A stretch of DNA of 64,000 nt from Chloroflexota bacterium. Its GTDB lineage: Bacteria; Chloroflexota; Anaerolineae; Caldilineales; Caldilineaceae. Location of the stretch: positions 62,359 to 126,358 of the forward strand of contig DMDA01000019.1 in NCBI GenBank assembly GCA_003451595.1, read 5' to 3'. Both the position numbers and the translations under genes were made by a program. Shown in pieces: positions 63,837 through 64,000 of this stretch (positions within the stretch are counted from its first letter, which is position 1; each line of letters opens with the position of its first letter). The notes beneath the pieces were generated by a model, which saw only the letters and a program-made list of their open reading frames with translations, did not search any database and was not told the DNA's origin.

Positions 63837-64000
63837 GCAAACCTGCTCCTGCTGCAGATGGATTTGGGAACCTACGCTGCTGTTCCGTCATCTGCCAAAC
63901 ATTAAAAGCGCTCATGGGGCGTTGCCGCTAACCCACGAGCGCCATTATACAACAACAGGGTGCATTTAGTTGCAATTCGGTTGTGTATCTTAAGTGGTTG

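Overview
The window looks like a chromosomal piece of a GC-rich bacterium, most likely a member of the Chloroflexota (Anaerolineae, Caldilinea-like). This is inferred from gene content and sequence habits, not from a marker gene. The pointers are many carbohydrate ABC transporter and sugar-acid genes, a GroEL-like paralogue, secreted proteins with Thr/Pro-rich linkers and short C-terminal L/M-P motifs, and low-complexity 7-bp and 15-bp repeats between and inside genes. I see no phage, plasmid, transposase or CRISPR locus.

Layout. 0-5 kb: a hybrid histidine kinase cut by the window edge, a degenerate GroEL-like protein and a beta-propeller protein. 5-7.7 kb: a membrane-anchored nuclease with SH3 and Excalibur domains, a small unknown gene and a RelB/YafQ-type toxin-antitoxin pair. 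7.7-11.2 kb: a sugar operon (TIM-barrel isomerase, Gfo/Idh/MocA dehydrogenase, fucose-isomerase-like protein). 11.3-15.7 kb, minus strand: an acoXABC-type 2-oxoacid/acetoin dehydrogenase operon. 16-21 kb: a YdjC/ChbG deacetylase, an orphan sugar-binding lipoprotein and a hybrid kinase. 21-24 kb: an overlapping kinase-aldolase-phosphatase operon. 25-35.8 kb: a sugar-acid regulon led by a GntR regulator with a clear promoter/operator. It holds a solute-binding-fold protein without signal peptide, an SDR, an L-fuconate dehydratase-like enzyme, a complete ribose-type ABC importer, a UroD-type methyltransferase, a corrinoid protein and an epimerase.

35.9-45.7 kb: an orphan Dam-type methylase, a ChrA transporter, a second aldolase paralogue, a 5'-nucleotidase-like protein ending in a tandem repeat, a 2-hydroxyacid dehydrogenase, a restriction-modification pair abutting a truncated nucleotidyltransferase gene, and an amidohydrolase. 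45.7-54.3 kb: an unrecognised two-domain protein, two S41 proteases, smpB, tgt and a homologue of the 16S rRNA G1405 methyltransferases, a secreted propeller protein and tRNA-Ser(CGA). 54.3-64 kb: a secreted M28 peptidase, an envelope polysaccharide group (O-antigen-ligase-like protein, GtrA, glycosyltransferase), a thioesterase, a membrane protein, a sugar isomerase and an LCP ligase.

The strongest unusual signals are two 92-bp palindromic elements 8 kb apart that differ by one base; a possible corrinoid-dependent demethylation branch attached to sugar uptake and L-fuconate-type dehydration; 15-bp tandem arrays at three unrelated loci, two of them coding for 5-residue repeats; intergenic-type low-complexity DNA apparently inserted in frame into enzyme genes including tgt; a GroEL paralogue with altered ATPase motifs; and a chromosomal G1405-type rRNA methyltransferase overlapping tgt.
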